The notes beneath the pieces are model-generated. The model was given only the letters and a program-made list of their open reading frames with translations, searched no databases and had not been told where the DNA came from. Shown piece by piece: positions 36,477 to 44,631 of a stretch of DNA of 64,000 bases (positions are counted from its first letter, which is position 1; every line of letters begins with the position of its first letter). Location of the stretch: NCBI GenBank assembly GCA_937992195.1, contig CALKKV010000003.1, positions 24,769-88,768 of the forward strand, in the 5' to 3' direction. Position numbers and translations under genes: made by a program. Source of the DNA: an uncultured Gammaproteobacteria bacterium. GTDB taxonomy: Bacteria; Pseudomonadota; Gammaproteobacteria; Arenicellales; Poriferihabitantaceae.

Positions 36477-37370
36477 TCACTCGGCGTTTATATCGTTAAT
36501 CAGAGAAATCGATAGCTGGTTAAGAAAGGCTTGAATAGTGCGCTCCCTGTTGCGTGATTCGAGGCAAATAATCGATTCGCTGTAAGCCAGATCAACGTTT
36601 CGAATGTGCAGGGGGCGCAATCGAGTGTCGGTTCCAAGCTCTGTTTTTGAGACGATTCCAACGCCTAGACCCGCACCCACAGCTTCGCGCACACCTTCTC
36701 GACTGCTGATCTCCATCACGTTTTTTGGGATTAGGCCAGCGGCATTCACCGCTTTTTCAAAGATCGCGCGGGTATGGGAGCCTTTTTCTCGATAAATTAA
36801 GCGCTGTGCGACGAGTTCCTCCATGGTAATAGATCGACGATCCGCCCAGGCGTGGTCTCGATCGACAAAAGCGACCAGGCTATCTGGTTTGAGTTCGAGT
36901 ACATGGAGTTTTGGGCCGCCAGCGGGTACATCAGCCAGTATGGCGATATCGCACTGCTGTGATTGTAGCCAGCGAAGTATCTGGCTGGTGTTGCCATAAC
37001 GAATAGATATTTGAACGCCGGGGTAGCGCCGCTGGAATGTCGCCAAAAGAGGGGTAATGATATAGGGAGCGTCAGCTCCCACGGTAAGCTGCCCGGTGGT
37101 TAGTCCCTGAGCGGAGAGGAACAGCTGTTCGACCGCTTGCTGTTCTCGATAGATTCGTTGTGTTATCTCAAAAGCGCTTAAACCGAATTCAGTGAGATTG
37201 ACCTTACGACCATATCGCGAAAATAACTTTACGCCATATCGCTCTTCAAGTTCCTTAACCTGCCCAGACAAAGTAGGCTGGGTCACATGGAGCGCTTCAG
37301 CTGCTTTGGTAAAGCTTCCATGGCTGGCAACGGCGTGAAATGCGCGTAGTTGGGTATGCGGTATTGGCAT
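36477..37370 (-). CDS. LysR-type regulator of phosphonate genes
   Basis: This protein of about 297 residues has an N-terminal LysR winged helix (HTQLRAFHAVASHGSFTKAA, then EALHVTQPTLSGQVKELEE) and a C-terminal two-lobed effector domain (LTVGADAPYIITPLLATFQ). It is encoded between phnA and phnW and divergent to phnW, so it most likely activates both 2-aminoethylphosphonate units. Effector candidates are 2-aminoethylphosphonate or a pathway intermediate. The ATG at 37370 is preferred over an upstream TTG. Confidence 0.92.
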   Translation of the reverse strand: MPIPHTQLRAFHAVASHGSFTKAAEALHVTQPTLSGQVKELEERYGVKLFSRYGRKVNLTEFGLSAFEITQRIYREQQAVEQLFLSAQGLTTGQLTVGADAPYIITPLLATFQRRYPGVQISIRYGNTSQILRWLQSQQCDIAILADVPAGGPKLHVLELKPDSLVAFVDRDHAWADRRSITMEELVAQRLIYREKGSHTRAIFEKAVNAAGLIPKNVMEISSREGVREAVGAGLGVGIVSKTELGTDTRLRPLHIRNVDLAYSESIICLESRNRERTIQAFLNQLSISLINDINAE

Positions 37371-37464
37371 GATCAATTTGAAACATTATTAATATCGATT
37401 TGTCAGATAGTATTGCCTGCAGGTATATATATCTACCGTCATTCTCTATCACTAATTCTGCAGC
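37371..37464. promoter_or_regulatory. phnW/LysR divergent control region
   Basis: This 94-bp gap between the LysR gene and phnW holds AGATA (37405-37409) and TATCT (37429-37433) arms around a perfect CCTGCAGG palindrome (37416-37423). Such nested symmetry is a reasonable LysR binding site, but no experiment supports it here. Confidence 0.4.
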
Positions 37465-38604
37465 ATGAGCAAATTCAATACCGCCGCCTCGGAAACAGGC
37501 GATCCGCTTCTTTTTACTCCTGGCCCGTTAACGACGTCCGCAAGCGTGAAGCAGGCTATGTTGCATGACTATGGTTCAAGGGATAATTATTTTATCGACC
37601 TGAATGCCAAAGTCCTCAAGCGACTAGTGGCAATTGTGGGTGGAGAAGCCAGTCATGTTGCGGTGCCATTACAGGGGAGTGGCACCTTTGTGGTGGAGGC
37701 GATGATGGGCTGCTTTGTGCCCCCTAAGGGAAAGGTATTACTTTGTGTGAATGGGGCCTATGGAAAGCGAATTGCCAAAATATGTGACTACTATGGTCGC
37801 AGCTATGACGTGCAGGAGTCCGCTGAAGACCAGCCGATTGATACTGCGGTACTAGAGAAGACGCTTGCTGCGGACGAAGAAATCACCCACGTTGCTGTGG
37901 TACATACTGAAACCACTTCTGGTATTGAGAACCCGTTAGTAGAAATTGCGAGTATCGTTGAAGAGCATGGGCGCGGATTATTAATTGACTCGATGAGCGC
38001 TTTTGGTGCGATGCCGGTGGATGCAAAAGAGATTCGGTTTGATGCGCTATGTGCGTCCAGTAACAAGTGTTTGGAAGGCGCGCCAGGAATGGGTTTCTGT
38101 ATTGCGCGCCAGGAGGCAATAGAAAAGACTGAAGGAAATTCGCCTTCGCTAAGTCTGGATCTTTACGATCAATGGCGAGCGATGGAAAGAAATAAACAGT
38201 GGCGGTTCACACCTCCAACTCATGTGTTGTTGGCATTTGACCAAGCGCTCAATGAGTTTGAAGAAGAGGGAGGAGTTGCCGGGCGTGGAAAGCGCTATCA
38301 AGAAAACTGTAAAACGTTAGTGGACGGGATGCGTGCTCTTGGGTTTCAAACACTGCTGCCTGATTCATTGCAGGCACCCAATATTGTGACCTTTCACATG
38401 CCATCCAACCCTTTGTTTGATTTCGAAGTTTTTTACGAGAAATTACGCCTGCTTGGCTACGTTATTTACCCTGGTAAATTAACTGTTGCCGATAGTTTTC
38501 GCATGGGATGCATTGGTCGTTTAGACCAGACGCATATGCGTGACGCGGTGGCAGCAGTTGCCCATGTTCTTGGTGAGTTAGGAATGCAAGGTAGGGCAGA
38601 GTAG
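37465..38604 (+). CDS. phnW: 2-aminoethylphosphonate:pyruvate transaminase PhnW
   Basis: This 379-residue PLP class-V transaminase opens FTPGPLTTSASVKQAM and HDYGSRDNYF, which match PhnW. The cofactor Asp is D175 (LLIDSMSAFG) and the Schiff-base Lys is K201 (CASSNKCLEGAPG). It converts 2-aminoethylphosphonate and pyruvate to phosphonoacetaldehyde and alanine, the substrate of the PhnY-like enzyme nearby. It is transcribed divergently from the LysR gene. No phosphonate transporter is seen in the window. Confidence 0.96.
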   Translation: MSKFNTAASETGDPLLFTPGPLTTSASVKQAMLHDYGSRDNYFIDLNAKVLKRLVAIVGGEASHVAVPLQGSGTFVVEAMMGCFVPPKGKVLLCVNGAYGKRIAKICDYYGRSYDVQESAEDQPIDTAVLEKTLAADEEITHVAVVHTETTSGIENPLVEIASIVEEHGRGLLIDSMSAFGAMPVDAKEIRFDALCASSNKCLEGAPGMGFCIARQEAIEKTEGNSPSLSLDLYDQWRAMERNKQWRFTPPTHVLLAFDQALNEFEEEGGVAGRGKRYQENCKTLVDGMRALGFQTLLPDSLQAPNIVTFHMPSNPLFDFEVFYEKLRLLGYVIYPGKLTVADSFRMGCIGRLDQTHMRDAVAAVAHVLGELGMQGRAE

Positions 38605-38762
38605 AACAGGTTAAACCAAAAGGTTGTTGCCAAATGCGCGCAAATATTGAGAGTGTTCTTGGCTAGAACGCTAGCGCTTATCGTCTTTATCGTTTAGGGT
38701 ATATGGTCGTTACAAGAAGATTCCCCTGTTTAACATCTAGATGTTTTCAATGAAAGGAAAGC

Positions 38763-38827
38763 GCGTCAGATTGGTTGACGCAATCAATCTTCGTCTCATA
38801 ACGAGACAGCCATTTTCGTGAAATTAG
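38763..38827 (+). promoter_or_regulatory. candidate attenuator leader of the glutamine-synthetase-like gene
   Basis: The 287-bp gap (38605-38891) after phnW contains no gene. It holds hairpin 1 (GCGTCA 38763-38768 with TGACGC 38776-38781) and hairpin 2 (GTCTC 38793-38797 with GAGAC 38803-38807). CGTCTC at 38792-38797 can instead pair with GAGGCG at 38830-38835, which is the 5' arm of the terminator that follows. Such exclusive pairings are the logic of attenuators and riboswitches. No known riboswitch consensus is recognised. Confidence 0.5.
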
Positions 38828-38857
38828 GGGAGGCGATTTAATGCGTCTCCCTTTTTT
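38828..38857 (+). terminator. intrinsic terminator inside the leader
   Basis: GGGAGGCG (38828-38835) pairs with CGTCTCCC (38844-38851), 8 bp with one G-U pair and an 8-base loop, followed by six T. It ends 34 bases before the ATG chosen for the next gene. An in-frame ATG at 38841 sits in the loop and looks well spaced from AGGGGAGG, but that sequence is the terminator stem, so I reject it as a start. Confidence 0.8.
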
Positions 38858-38891
38858 ATGTAGTAAAAAAAGCGTTCATTACAGGTGCAAT

Positions 38892-40259
38892 ATGCCAGGC
38901 AATCTTACATTTGATTCTCTAAAGGATAAGGTCGAGCTTGAATTAATCGATACAGTTTTAGCCGTCATCCCTGATATGCAGGGCCGGCTTATGGGCAAAC
39001 GATTTCACGCCGAGTTTTTTGTTGAAAGTGCCTGGGAAGAAACCCACTGTTGTAATTATCTCGTCGCTACAGATCTTGAGATGGAGACGGTAGAAGGGTA
39101 TGCGTCTACCAGTTGGGCAAGCGGCTATGGAGACTATGTGATGCGCCCCGATATGGCTACCTTGAGAGAGGTGCCTTGGTTAGAAGGCACCGCCATGGTG
39201 ATATGTGATCTGTTGGATCATCATACCCATGAACCTGTGCCGCATTCTCCTCGCGCGGTGCTAAAGAGACAGATCGACCGGTTAGCAGCAATGGGTCTGC
39301 AGTCCGCGGTGGCAACTGAACTTGAATTTTTTGTTTTTCGAGACAGCTTCCAGTCGATGCAAGAAAACGGTTATCAGAATATGACGCCAATCAGTGCATA
39401 TAACGAGGACTATCATATATTTCAGACGACCAAAGAAGAGAGTCTGATGCGCCAGATTCGAAATGGGCTACATGGAGCTGGCGTCAAGATGGAGAACACC
39501 AAGGGGGAGGCCTGCGCGGGTCAAGCGGAAGTTAACGTCCAGTATGGCGATGCATTAGAAATGGCTGACAATCATAGTATCGTTAAAAACGGGGTAAAAG
39601 AGATCGCTTTTCTTAACGATCGGGCGGTAACATTTTTAGCCAAATGGAGTCACGATGCTGCGGGTTCTTCCAGTCATATTCATCAGTCGCTGGTAAGCAA
39701 AGAAGGCGAACCCGTATTTTTCGATGCTGATCAACCCAATGGCATGTCGGCAATGATGCAAAGTTATCTTGCCGGGTTATTAGCCCATGCAGAAGAGACC
39801 ACTTTTTTCCTCGCGCCGTATGTGAACTCTTACAAACGATTTATTGCCGGCACTTTTGCGCCAACTAAAATTGTTTGGTCGGTGGATAATCGAACTGCTG
39901 GATATAGAGTGGTTGCACCAGACTCAAAGAATGTCAGAGTCGAGTGCAGAGTTGGGGGGAGTGATTTAAATCCTTATCTGGCAATCGCCGCGCAGCTAGC
40001 AGCCGGTATTGCTGGCATAGAAAACAAGCTAAAGCTCGAAGACGCTTTTACTGGCGATGCTTACCATCATGAGTCCGGGCGAGAGATTCCGTCTACATTG
40101 TTGCAGGCAGCGGAAGCATTGAAGGATTCGTCAATGCTGCGCGATGCATTTGGGTCAGAGGTGATTGATCACTATGTTCGTGCGGCAGAATGGGAGCTGG
40201 AAGACTTCTCGAGAAAGGTAACTGACTATGAGGTTCAACGAGGTTTCGAAAGAGCGTAG
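38892..40259 (+). CDS. glutamine-synthetase-family ligase (gamma-glutamyl-amine ligase-like)
   Basis: This protein of about 455 residues has the glutamine synthetase fold: an N-terminal grasp region (DMQGRLMGKRFHAEFF), catalytic Glu clusters in ATELEFFVF and GQAEVNVQYGDALEM, GSSSHIHQSL, and RTAGYRVVAP followed by RVECRVGGSDLNPYLA. It differs from housekeeping GlnA and fits the branch that glutamylates amines (PuuA or GlnT type). An aldehyde dehydrogenase gene follows after five bases, as in gamma-glutamyl-amine catabolism. The amine substrate is unknown. Expression may depend on the attenuator upstream. Confidence 0.85.
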   Translation: MPGNLTFDSLKDKVELELIDTVLAVIPDMQGRLMGKRFHAEFFVESAWEETHCCNYLVATDLEMETVEGYASTSWASGYGDYVMRPDMATLREVPWLEGTAMVICDLLDHHTHEPVPHSPRAVLKRQIDRLAAMGLQSAVATELEFFVFRDSFQSMQENGYQNMTPISAYNEDYHIFQTTKEESLMRQIRNGLHGAGVKMENTKGEACAGQAEVNVQYGDALEMADNHSIVKNGVKEIAFLNDRAVTFLAKWSHDAAGSSSHIHQSLVSKEGEPVFFDADQPNGMSAMMQSYLAGLLAHAEETTFFLAPYVNSYKRFIAGTFAPTKIVWSVDNRTAGYRVVAPDSKNVRVECRVGGSDLNPYLAIAAQLAAGIAGIENKLKLEDAFTGDAYHHESGREIPSTLLQAAEALKDSSMLRDAFGSEVIDHYVRAAEWELEDFSRKVTDYEVQRGFERA

Positions 40260-40264
40260 TAAAC

Positions 40265-41644
40265 ATGACTGAATTAATGCAATGTATTTCACCGATAGAT
40301 GGATCGGTATATGTGGAAAAACCACTGCTTAGTGAGAGTGAAGCTGTTGCCAGCGTTACGCGGGCGCGCAGTGCGCAGCGCGATTGGGCTAGCCGATCAA
40401 TAGCCGAACGTATCTCTTTGGTGAATGCTGGGGTTAAGCGCGTTGGTGAATGGAACGAAGCGATTGTTGAGGAACTTGCGTGGCAGATGGGAAGACCGGT
40501 GCGCTATGGCGGAGAGTACGGCGGGTTCAAAGAGCGGGCCGACTATATGGCAAGCATCGCCGAGAGTGCCCTCGCGCCAATTGAAATCGAAGATAGCGAC
40601 CAGTTTCGCCGCTTTATTCAGCGAGACCCGCGAGGTGTTGTCTTGGTTGTGGCACCATGGAATTATCCGTATATGACTGCAATTAATTCCGTGGCTCCGG
40701 CATTGATAGCGGGCAATACGGTTATCCTCAAGCACGCGTCGCAAACGCCGTTGGTAGGAGAGCGAATCGTTGCAGCGTTTCGTGAAGTTGGTGTTCCAGA
40801 CGATGTGCTGCAAAACGTATTTGTAAGTCATGCCCGCACTTCTTCACTGATTGCCGCGAGGTCATTTGATTTTATCAATTTCACCGGCTCTGTTGCTGGA
40901 GGTGTCGCGATGGAACAAGCTGCTGCGGGTACCTTTACTCCGGTCAGTACCGAGCTTGGCGGAAAAGACCCAGGGTATGTGACCGAGGATGCGGATATCG
41001 AAGCCGCGGTCGACACCCTGATTGATGGAGCGATGTTTAATTCCGGGCAGTGCTGCTGTGGAATTGAACGAATCTATGTGGTGGAGTCGTTGTTTGATGA
41101 CTTTGTAGAGCGCGCAGTGGCAATTGTTAGTGACTATAAGTTGGGCAACCCCTTAGAGGCTGAGACGACACTTGGGCCGATGGCTCATGAACGTTTCGCG
41201 GATCACGTGCGATCACAAACAGCGGCTGCGGTTTCTGCTGGCGCCAAACCGTTAATCAATGCAAAAGATTTTAATGATGATGGCGGTGCGTATTTAATGC
41301 CTCAGATTCTAACCAACGTTGATCATACGATGGACGTAATGCGCGAAGAATCATTTGGTCCGGTGGTCGGCATAATGTCTGTGCGTAATGATGAAGAGGC
41401 GATAAAGCTGATGAACGACAGTCACTATGGTCTTACTGCATCGGTATGGACTGCGGATTCCGAGAGGGCGCATGATATTGGAAATCAAATTGAAACAGGT
41501 ACCGTCTTTATGAACCGTTGTGATTATTTAGATCCGGCCCTTTGTTGGACAGGCTGTAAAGACACTGGCTCAGGTGGAGGCTTGTCCGAAATTGGATATC
41601 ATCATCTGACCCAGCCAAAATCATTTCATTTAAAAAAGAGTTAA
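40265..41644 (+). CDS. NAD(P)-dependent aldehyde dehydrogenase
   Basis: This 459-residue aldehyde dehydrogenase has Rossmann entry PWNYPYMTAIN, catalytic base E230 (STELGGKDPGYV) and a nucleophile in the triple-Cys GQCCCGIERI (probably C264). It is co-transcribed with the glutamine-synthetase-like gene five bases upstream. The pair would convert a glutamylated amine-derived aldehyde to an acid. The branch resembles succinate-semialdehyde and betaine-type dehydrogenases, and specificity is open. Confidence 0.9.
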   Translation: MTELMQCISPIDGSVYVEKPLLSESEAVASVTRARSAQRDWASRSIAERISLVNAGVKRVGEWNEAIVEELAWQMGRPVRYGGEYGGFKERADYMASIAESALAPIEIEDSDQFRRFIQRDPRGVVLVVAPWNYPYMTAINSVAPALIAGNTVILKHASQTPLVGERIVAAFREVGVPDDVLQNVFVSHARTSSLIAARSFDFINFTGSVAGGVAMEQAAAGTFTPVSTELGGKDPGYVTEDADIEAAVDTLIDGAMFNSGQCCCGIERIYVVESLFDDFVERAVAIVSDYKLGNPLEAETTLGPMAHERFADHVRSQTAAAVSAGAKPLINAKDFNDDGGAYLMPQILTNVDHTMDVMREESFGPVVGIMSVRNDEEAIKLMNDSHYGLTASVWTADSERAHDIGNQIETGTVFMNRCDYLDPALCWTGCKDTGSGGGLSEIGYHHLTQPKSFHLKKS

Positions 41645-41656
41645 TCCTGTTACGTT

Positions 41657-42628
41657 TTGATTGAAAACCTGAACCTGCAGTCGCTAAAACCACTTGGAGA
41701 AAAATTAAGCAGACCTGAGTGTGTGTTAGCTACTGCCAAAGGTAACATTTGTGTTTCTGACTGGAGAGGTGGTGTTAGCATTCTCTCTCCAAATGGTGAA
41801 CAGCAGTTAGTCATTGCCCGTGATATTGATATTACGATCAAACCGAATGGCATCGCACTAATGAACGATGGTAGTTTTTTAATTGCACATTTGGGTGATG
41901 AAGACGGCGGTTTGTATCAGCTGCACCGCAACGGCGAATGTAAGCCTTTGCTAATTGAGTTAGATGGATCGCCGTTACCACCGTCCAACTATCCACATAT
42001 CGATTCCCTCGGCCGGATTTGGCTGACAGTGAGTACGCGACATCAACCAAGAGCGGATGCCTATCGTGCGAACGTGTCAGACGGATTTATTGTTCTCATT
42101 GATCAAAATGGTGCGCGTATTGTTGCCGATAATTTGGGGTATACCAACGAATGTTGCGTGCATCCCGATGGTAAGTACATTTACGTGAACGAGACATTTG
42201 CTAGGCGCCTCTCACGTTTTAAAATCGGGACGTCAGGTGAGCTTGAGAGCAAAGAAATAGTGACGGAATTTGGTTCTGGTACCTTTCCTGACGGACTGAC
42301 ATTTGATGAGCAGGGAGGAATCTGGGTTACCAGCATTGTAAGTAACCGAGTTATCCGCGTCTCACCCGCGGGTGAGCAGCAGGTTTTACTTGAAGATGTT
42401 GATCAAGATCATTTAGATCAGGTGGAGCAAGCCTATCTCTCTCACTCAATGGGGCGGCCGCATCTTGATCAGATGGTTAGTCAGCGATTGCGCAATATCT
42501 CAAGCCTCGCTTTCGGTGGAGACGATATGAAAACCATTTATCTCGGTTGCCTGTTAGGAGAAGAGGTGATGACCTGCCGCTCTCCAATCGCAGGATGGCA
42601 ACCCGCTCACTGGTTCCATCCGTTGTAG
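41657..42628 (+). CDS. SMP-30/gluconolactonase family protein
   Basis: This 323-residue six-bladed propeller protein has the typical SMP-30 features: RPECVLATAKGNICVSDWRG, FLIAHLGDEDGGLYQL, IDSLGRIWLTVS and PDGLTFDEQGGIWVTS. The family includes calcium-dependent lactonases. The start is a TTG 12 bases after the aldehyde dehydrogenase stop. It probably hydrolyses a lactone or ester in the same pathway. No signal peptide is seen. Confidence 0.85.
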   Translation: MIENLNLQSLKPLGEKLSRPECVLATAKGNICVSDWRGGVSILSPNGEQQLVIARDIDITIKPNGIALMNDGSFLIAHLGDEDGGLYQLHRNGECKPLLIELDGSPLPPSNYPHIDSLGRIWLTVSTRHQPRADAYRANVSDGFIVLIDQNGARIVADNLGYTNECCVHPDGKYIYVNETFARRLSRFKIGTSGELESKEIVTEFGSGTFPDGLTFDEQGGIWVTSIVSNRVIRVSPAGEQQVLLEDVDQDHLDQVEQAYLSHSMGRPHLDQMVSQRLRNISSLAFGGDDMKTIYLGCLLGEEVMTCRSPIAGWQPAHWFHPL

Positions 42629-42851
42629 CCTCCTTTTTGCATCAAGGGTAGACGGGAGTCACCGCGCTGATACATATTATCAACACGTTGTGCCAGGAAC
42701 GAGTTGAGATGTTACTATCTAACATGAGGGTGTCTAGAGTTAACTTGTGAACCAATAATTTGCTGGCAATAACAAACTATTGATCTGGAGTTGCAGGAAA
42801 ACCCTTGTACATATAGTGCTGAAACTTCAAACCCAAAGCTGACTTTATACA

Positions 42852-43892
42852 TTGTTAAGACTAGCAACCATCGGATGTGGATACTTTAGCCAGTTTCATT
42901 GTCAAGCCTGGTATCGCCTGCCCGTTAAATTTGTTGGTATCTGCGATCGTGAATTGCCTCTCGCAAAAGCGGCTGCAAAACGTTTCGGGGTGGTCTCGGC
43001 CTTTGATGACTTCGAAACAATGCTAGATTCAGTGAAACCGGATCTAGTCGATATCGTATTGCCACCGGATCAGCATTTAGCTTGCATTGCCATGGCAGCG
43101 AAACGCGGTATTTCGGTAATTTGCCAGAAGCCTTTTACGCAAAATCTTGTTGAGGCAGAACGCGCTCTCGCGTTGGCTGAAAAAGCAAACATTTCACTGG
43201 TTGTGCATGAAAACTTTCGTTTTCAGCCTTGGTATCGCAAGATAAAGTCGATTTTAGATTCTGGTGAGTTAGGCCAGGTATACAGCGCTTCCTTTGACTT
43301 GAGACCTGGCGATGGTCAGGGACCGAACGCCTACCTGGATCGACAGCCCTATTTTCAGCAGATGGCCCGATTTTTAATCAGGGAAACCGGGGTTCACTTT
43401 ATCGATGTATTTCGGTATCTATTTGGCACCGCAACCAGAGTTTATTCTGATCTGAGAAGGCTTAACCCGGCGATCCAGGGTGAAGATGCGGGGTTTTTTG
43501 CGATGGATTTCGAATCCGGAGTAAAAGCGGTATTTGATGGGAATCGACTGGTTGATCATGCTGCTGACAACTGCAGGTTGACCATGGGCGAATTTGTCGT
43601 TGAATGTGAGCATGGCACGCTATACCTTAGCGGTGATGGAGAGATATTCAAACGTGATCATGGAATGAGTTCAATGGAAGTCATTGACTGCCCATTTGAC
43701 AAGGAAGGGTTTGGTGGAGATTGTGTCTATCAGCTACAGCGCCACGTGCTTCTAAGTCTTGAGGCACAGCAAGAACCCGAAACAAGTGCCCAGCGTTATC
43801 TGACCAATTTAAAGTTGCAGGAAGCAATCTATTTATCTAATGAAACTGGTCGACTGATTGAACTGGATAAGGAGGAAGATACCAAGGGCTAA
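42852..43892 (+). CDS. Gfo/Idh/MocA family oxidoreductase
   Basis: This 346-residue NAD(P)-dependent oxidoreductase has the N-terminal Rossmann site (LATIGCGYFSQFHCQAWYRL), the family motif VICQKPFTQN with the catalytic Lys, and a C-terminal alpha/beta domain with RETGVHFIDVFRYLFG. Members oxidise sugars, cyclitols or related compounds. The start is TTG. It follows the SMP-30 gene after 223 bases without an evident terminator, so the relation to the cluster is plausible but not proven. Confidence 0.88.
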   Translation: MLRLATIGCGYFSQFHCQAWYRLPVKFVGICDRELPLAKAAAKRFGVVSAFDDFETMLDSVKPDLVDIVLPPDQHLACIAMAAKRGISVICQKPFTQNLVEAERALALAEKANISLVVHENFRFQPWYRKIKSILDSGELGQVYSASFDLRPGDGQGPNAYLDRQPYFQQMARFLIRETGVHFIDVFRYLFGTATRVYSDLRRLNPAIQGEDAGFFAMDFESGVKAVFDGNRLVDHAADNCRLTMGEFVVECEHGTLYLSGDGEIFKRDHGMSSMEVIDCPFDKEGFGGDCVYQLQRHVLLSLEAQQEPETSAQRYLTNLKLQEAIYLSNETGRLIELDKEEDTKG

Positions 43893-43968
43893 ATGATTGT
43901 ATGAAGTTCTCTGTTCTCATTCGCCTCTGTCAACGATAGCGGAATCCAGTAAAGCCCCCCCCTTAGCA

Positions 43969-44568
43969 TTAGCCAGCAGGTTTGGTTGCGTCATGACCTA
44001 ATTCTTCAAGATCTTTGTATCGGTCTCCGATGCGGTGATGCGGGCGACCGCCAATTGAGGCGCCAAGAACGATCACTATTTCATTGGCTGCGGGCGCGTC
44101 GGGGATCGCAAACTGTATGGTGAGATAGTGAGAGCGCATTCCAGCATCGTGTTTATGCATCAATGGAACCATAATCGGCGCATTCGCGGGGCCGCGTGTA
44201 TTGGTAAAAGACAGGTAGCTTTGTGCTTCAACCGCGTTGCGATAAAAGTTACCAAAATGAAGGGTGTGGATCAGCGCTGAAGCATGCTCCACTTCTCCGT
44301 CCAAACCAACCACGGCAGCTTTGCCGTAAGCTTCGATCTTATCTCCGCCGCCGGTCATCGCCAGCATTCTGTTTGTAAGTAACTCACCGAGCACCGGGCC
44401 TGCTGCACGAATTTCAGGAGCGAGATCTTCAACAAATCCACGGCCGTGCCAAGGGTTCGTGATTACAGCTGCAGTGGCGAAAAGCTCAAGCGGTTTTGCG
44501 GCTTTCTTTCCGCCCTCAATCAGGCTGACATCTTTAAACTCTACAATTTTGCGAATTTCAGGGCTCAT
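43969..44568 (-). CDS. AA_synth family protein
   Basis: This 199-residue soluble protein resembles the 'amino acid synthesis' (PF06684) family. Characteristic segments are ATAAVITNPWHGRGF, GGDKIEAYGKAAVVGLDGEV and IVIVLGASIGGRPHHRIGDR. The fold and reaction are poorly known, and members often sit in catabolic clusters for amides and cyclic amines. It converges on the Gfo/Idh gene, so it may be controlled separately. Confidence 0.75.
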   Translation of the reverse strand: MSPEIRKIVEFKDVSLIEGGKKAAKPLELFATAAVITNPWHGRGFVEDLAPEIRAAGPVLGELLTNRMLAMTGGGDKIEAYGKAAVVGLDGEVEHASALIHTLHFGNFYRNAVEAQSYLSFTNTRGPANAPIMVPLMHKHDAGMRSHYLTIQFAIPDAPAANEIVIVLGASIGGRPHHRIGDRYKDLEELGHDATKPAG

Positions 44569-44631
44569 GTGCTTCTCGGGTCTGGAGCGAATGGTCGTCG
44601 CAAAATAGTGATAAATATGGCCGGTGTCAAC

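Noticed and set aside
38841..38891. Upstream ATG for the glutamine-synthetase-like gene at 38841, apparently with a strong ribosome site (AGGGGAGG).
   Set aside because: The purine-rich sequence is the 5' arm of an intrinsic terminator and the ATG lies in its loop. The extra 17 residues (MRLPFLCSKK...) have no counterpart in the family.
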